The notes beneath the pieces are model-generated. The model saw only the letters and a list, made by a program, of their open reading frames with translations, ran no database searches and had not been told where the DNA came from. Positions 6,217 through 7,546 of a stretch of DNA of 7,546 bases are shown in pieces (the stretch's first letter is position 1; each line of letters begins with the position of its first letter). The translations under genes were made by a program, and so were the position numbers. The stretch is taken from NCBI GenBank assembly GCA_022561735.1, contig JADFQR010000056.1, positions 1 to 7,546 on the forward strand, read 5' to 3'. This stretch comes from Chloroflexota bacterium. Its GTDB lineage: Bacteria; Chloroflexota; Dehalococcoidia; UBA1151.

Positions 6217-6243
6217 GATACAACATGCCCGTGGAGCGCCCGG

Positions 6244-6708
6244 ATGATGCAGTTCAGTCCCACAGATCTCGGGAGATGGGAGCCCGCTTACCGTACGCTC
6301 ACCGCCGGAGAGCGCCACTCACTGACGCCGGACGGCGTCTGGATGATCGGCGAAAAGCCCGGTCTGATCGCTGTCTTCGATGACGACGATATCGTGTACA
6401 TCACCTCCACGCGAAACCTTGCGAAGATACTCCAGTCGTTCCCCCGCGAGGGAGCAGAGTGCGAGTTGCGGACGCTTGTGGCGACGGTAGACCTCGGCGT
6501 ACCCGGCAAAACCGCACACACCCGGGCCAGCAAGGGACCCACAGCGCAGCGCGTGAGCCGGTTGCTCAGCCGGATGACTTACTCGGTCGCCCAGGTCACC
6601 ACGGCGCATCTGGACACAGTCAGGGACGCATTCATCGCAATCGCCGACCCGCGATACAACGGCCGCACATCGCTCGCCAACCAGGCGCTCGACCAGCTGC
6701 CGAAGTAA
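6244..6708 (+). CDS. Putative degenerate GIY-YIG-like domain protein
   Basis: This 154-residue protein has no signal peptide or membrane helix and is not a clear member of a named family. From about residue 37 its pattern resembles the GIY-YIG nuclease fold: P39-G40-L-I-A-V-F as the first strand (GIY), a DDDD turn, I50-V-Y-I-T as the second strand (YIG with the Gly replaced by T54), then S-T-R57-N-L, where GIY-YIG proteins carry their conserved Arg. It ends with a helix and D135-P-R-Y-N139, like the P-x-Y-N close of the domain. The catalytic Glu expected about nine residues before that Pro is not there; the position is R127, next to D128. This suggests a domain that keeps the fold but not nuclease activity. 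GGAG seven bases upstream supports the ATG at 6244 over the one at 6247. The assignment rests on visual pattern only, and a hypothetical protein of another fold remains possible. Confidence 0.6.
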   Translation: MMQFSPTDLGRWEPAYRTLTAGERHSLTPDGVWMIGEKPGLIAVFDDDDIVYITSTRNLAKILQSFPREGAECELRTLVATVDLGVPGKTAHTRASKGPTAQRVSRLLSRMTYSVAQVTTAHLDTVRDAFIAIADPRYNGRTSLANQALDQLPK

Positions 6709-6744
6709 CCTTCCGGCCCCCGGTTCAACGCAATTGGCTGGTTG

Positions 6745-7546
6745 TTAACCGCCTGCGGCCGGGGACCCGCCAGAAGCTTCACTGTTCGATACCAGTCTCG
6801 GGATCAACGCCATCACGGCGCGTCCCACCTTGTCCGGGTCGTGCCGGACAAAGATGCCCTCCGCCACAAGGGTGCTCTCGGTTACCCACGGAACAAGGGT
6901 CTTCAAGGCGTCGATATCGTACTCAACCGGCCGCGCCCCGAGTTGCAGGTAGCGCTGGCGCACACGGTCACTGAACTGCGCCGAGTTCACCACGACGGCA
7001 TCGATACGAGAGTCTTCGCCGATGTACCGGTTGACCTCGCTCACGAATCGTTCGGCCGTGAATCCGTCCGTCTCGCCCGGTTTTGTCATCAGGTTGGTGA
7101 TGTACACCACCCGGGCCTTAGTTGACCTGATGGCCTCGCAGACGCCCTCAGCGAGAAGGTTTGGCACAAGGCTCGTGTACAGGTCTCCGGGAGCCAGGAC
7201 TATCAGGTCTGCATCAGCGATCGCTTCAAGTACGGGCGGGAATGCGTACGCCGGTGGGGAGAGGAAAACGTAATCGATATCGACGCCGTCCTCGTTGCCG
7301 CGCGTGTCGATCAACGCCTCTTCTTCAAGCTCTCGGCCATCGGTCAACATGGCGTGGAGGTGTGAGTCTGTGAGCGTGACCGGCAGTACCCGGCCCTGGA
7401 TGTTAAGAAGCCTGGACGCGGCCTCTATCGCGCGGTCGTGCGCTCCCGTGATCTCGGTTAACGCCGCAAGCAACAGGTTGCCGACGCTGTGGCCCTCAAG
7501 CCCCTCACCCATAGAAAACCCGTGCGTGAACAGCCGCCGAAGCATT
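6745..7546 (-). CDS. yvcK: YvcK/CofD-family gluconeogenesis factor, C-terminal part (5' end beyond window)
   Basis: The reading frame is open to the right edge. The Met at 7543-7545 is internal, so this is a partial gene with 266 or more residues visible. Family blocks are HGFSMGEGLEGHSVGNLLLAALTE, NIQGRVLPVTL, VFLSPPAYAFPPVLEAI, ADLIVLAPGDLYTSLVPNLL (GPGSLYTS in many relatives), VVYITNLMTKPGETDGFTAE and a VVVNS strand. Known YvcK proteins are about 310-340 residues, so the missing part is the N-terminal Gly-rich nucleotide-binding segment. YvcK binds UDP-sugars and is needed for growth on gluconeogenic carbon sources and for normal cell shape and peptidoglycan synthesis in Bacillus. The last 15 or so residues are a low-complexity Ser/Gly/Ala tail. 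It converges on the GIY-YIG-like gene with a 36-base gap. The whiA and rapZ partners often found with it are not downstream of it here; they could lie upstream, beyond the edge. Confidence 0.9.
   Translation of the reverse strand, partial: MLRRLFTHGFSMGEGLEGHSVGNLLLAALTEITGAHDRAIEAASRLLNIQGRVLPVTLTDSHLHAMLTDGRELEEEALIDTRGNEDGVDIDYVFLSPPAYAFPPVLEAIADADLIVLAPGDLYTSLVPNLLAEGVCEAIRSTKARVVYITNLMTKPGETDGFTAERFVSEVNRYIGEDSRIDAVVVNSAQFSDRVRQRYLQLGARPVEYDIDALKTLVPWVTESTLVAEGIFVRHDPDKVGRAVMALIPRLVSNSEASGGSPAAGG

Larger units (their letters stand above)
6001..6243. promoter_or_regulatory. Divergent intergenic region between response regulator and GIY-YIG-like gene
   Basis: The 243-base spacer should carry promoters for both neighbours. 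For the minus-strand response regulator, TATAGT (plus-strand 6050-6055) is a good -10 hexamer about 50 bases from the start, with a weak -35 (CTGGTA, 16-base spacing). For the plus-strand gene, TATACT at 6170-6175 is a possible -10 lacking a recognisable -35, and it is embedded in a small palindrome. Nothing suggests another gene. Confidence 0.35.

Noticed and set aside
6709..6785. Bidirectional terminator between the GIY-YIG-like gene and yvcK
   Set aside because: CCCCGG and CCGGGG segments can pair only across a long loop, and no uridine tract follows on either strand.
6459..6974. A 171-codon plus-strand frame spanning the GIY-YIG-like gene and the end of yvcK
   Set aside because: It overlaps two better genes in other frames and translates to Arg/Pro/Gly/Gln-rich sequence without domain features.

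Overview
This is a GC-rich bacterial window (roughly 60% GC by eye) with six complete protein genes, one further complete but poorly characterised gene, and one gene cut by the right edge. TTG and GTG start codons are used, Shine-Dalgarno sequences are weak, and no uridine-tract terminators are visible. A mandelate-racemase-type enolase-superfamily enzyme, a ThuA-like protein, a solitary MtnA and a YvcK-type factor would fit a Chloroflexota genome (the marine SAR202 lineage is known for many enolase-superfamily paralogues). That placement is inference only, because the window has no rRNA or other phylogenetic marker.

Layout. Bases 35-2100 (+) encode an OmpR-type response regulator followed by its histidine kinase, a typical two-component operon. 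The kinase has four predicted membrane helices and no sizeable extracytoplasmic sensor domain. It converges, with a 14-base gap, on a galactonate-dehydratase-like enolase-superfamily enzyme (2115-3287, -). That gene is divergent, across a 296-base spacer, from a ThuA-like gene (3584-4234, +). Together the pair suggests sugar or sugar-acid metabolism.

A 342-base non-coding leader (4235-4576) precedes mtnA, the methylthioribose-1-phosphate isomerase of methionine salvage (4577-5635, +). Near the gene this leader holds overlapping, mutually exclusive hairpins built from repeated CGGGAC segments. It is the best candidate here for an undescribed cis-acting element. mtnA and a single-domain response regulator (5632-6000, -) converge with interlocked stop codons.

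A 243-base divergent spacer with small repeats separates the response regulator from a 154-residue protein resembling a degenerate GIY-YIG domain (6244-6708, +). The last gene (6745 to the right edge, -) is the C-terminal part of a YvcK/CofD-family protein.

No tRNA, rRNA, CRISPR array, insertion sequence or phage gene was seen. Most of the window is ordinary chromosomal housekeeping and signalling. The more unusual points are the mtnA leader, the apparently inactivated GIY-YIG-like protein, the sensor-less kinase and the Glu-for-Asp change at a metal ligand of the dehydratase-like enzyme.
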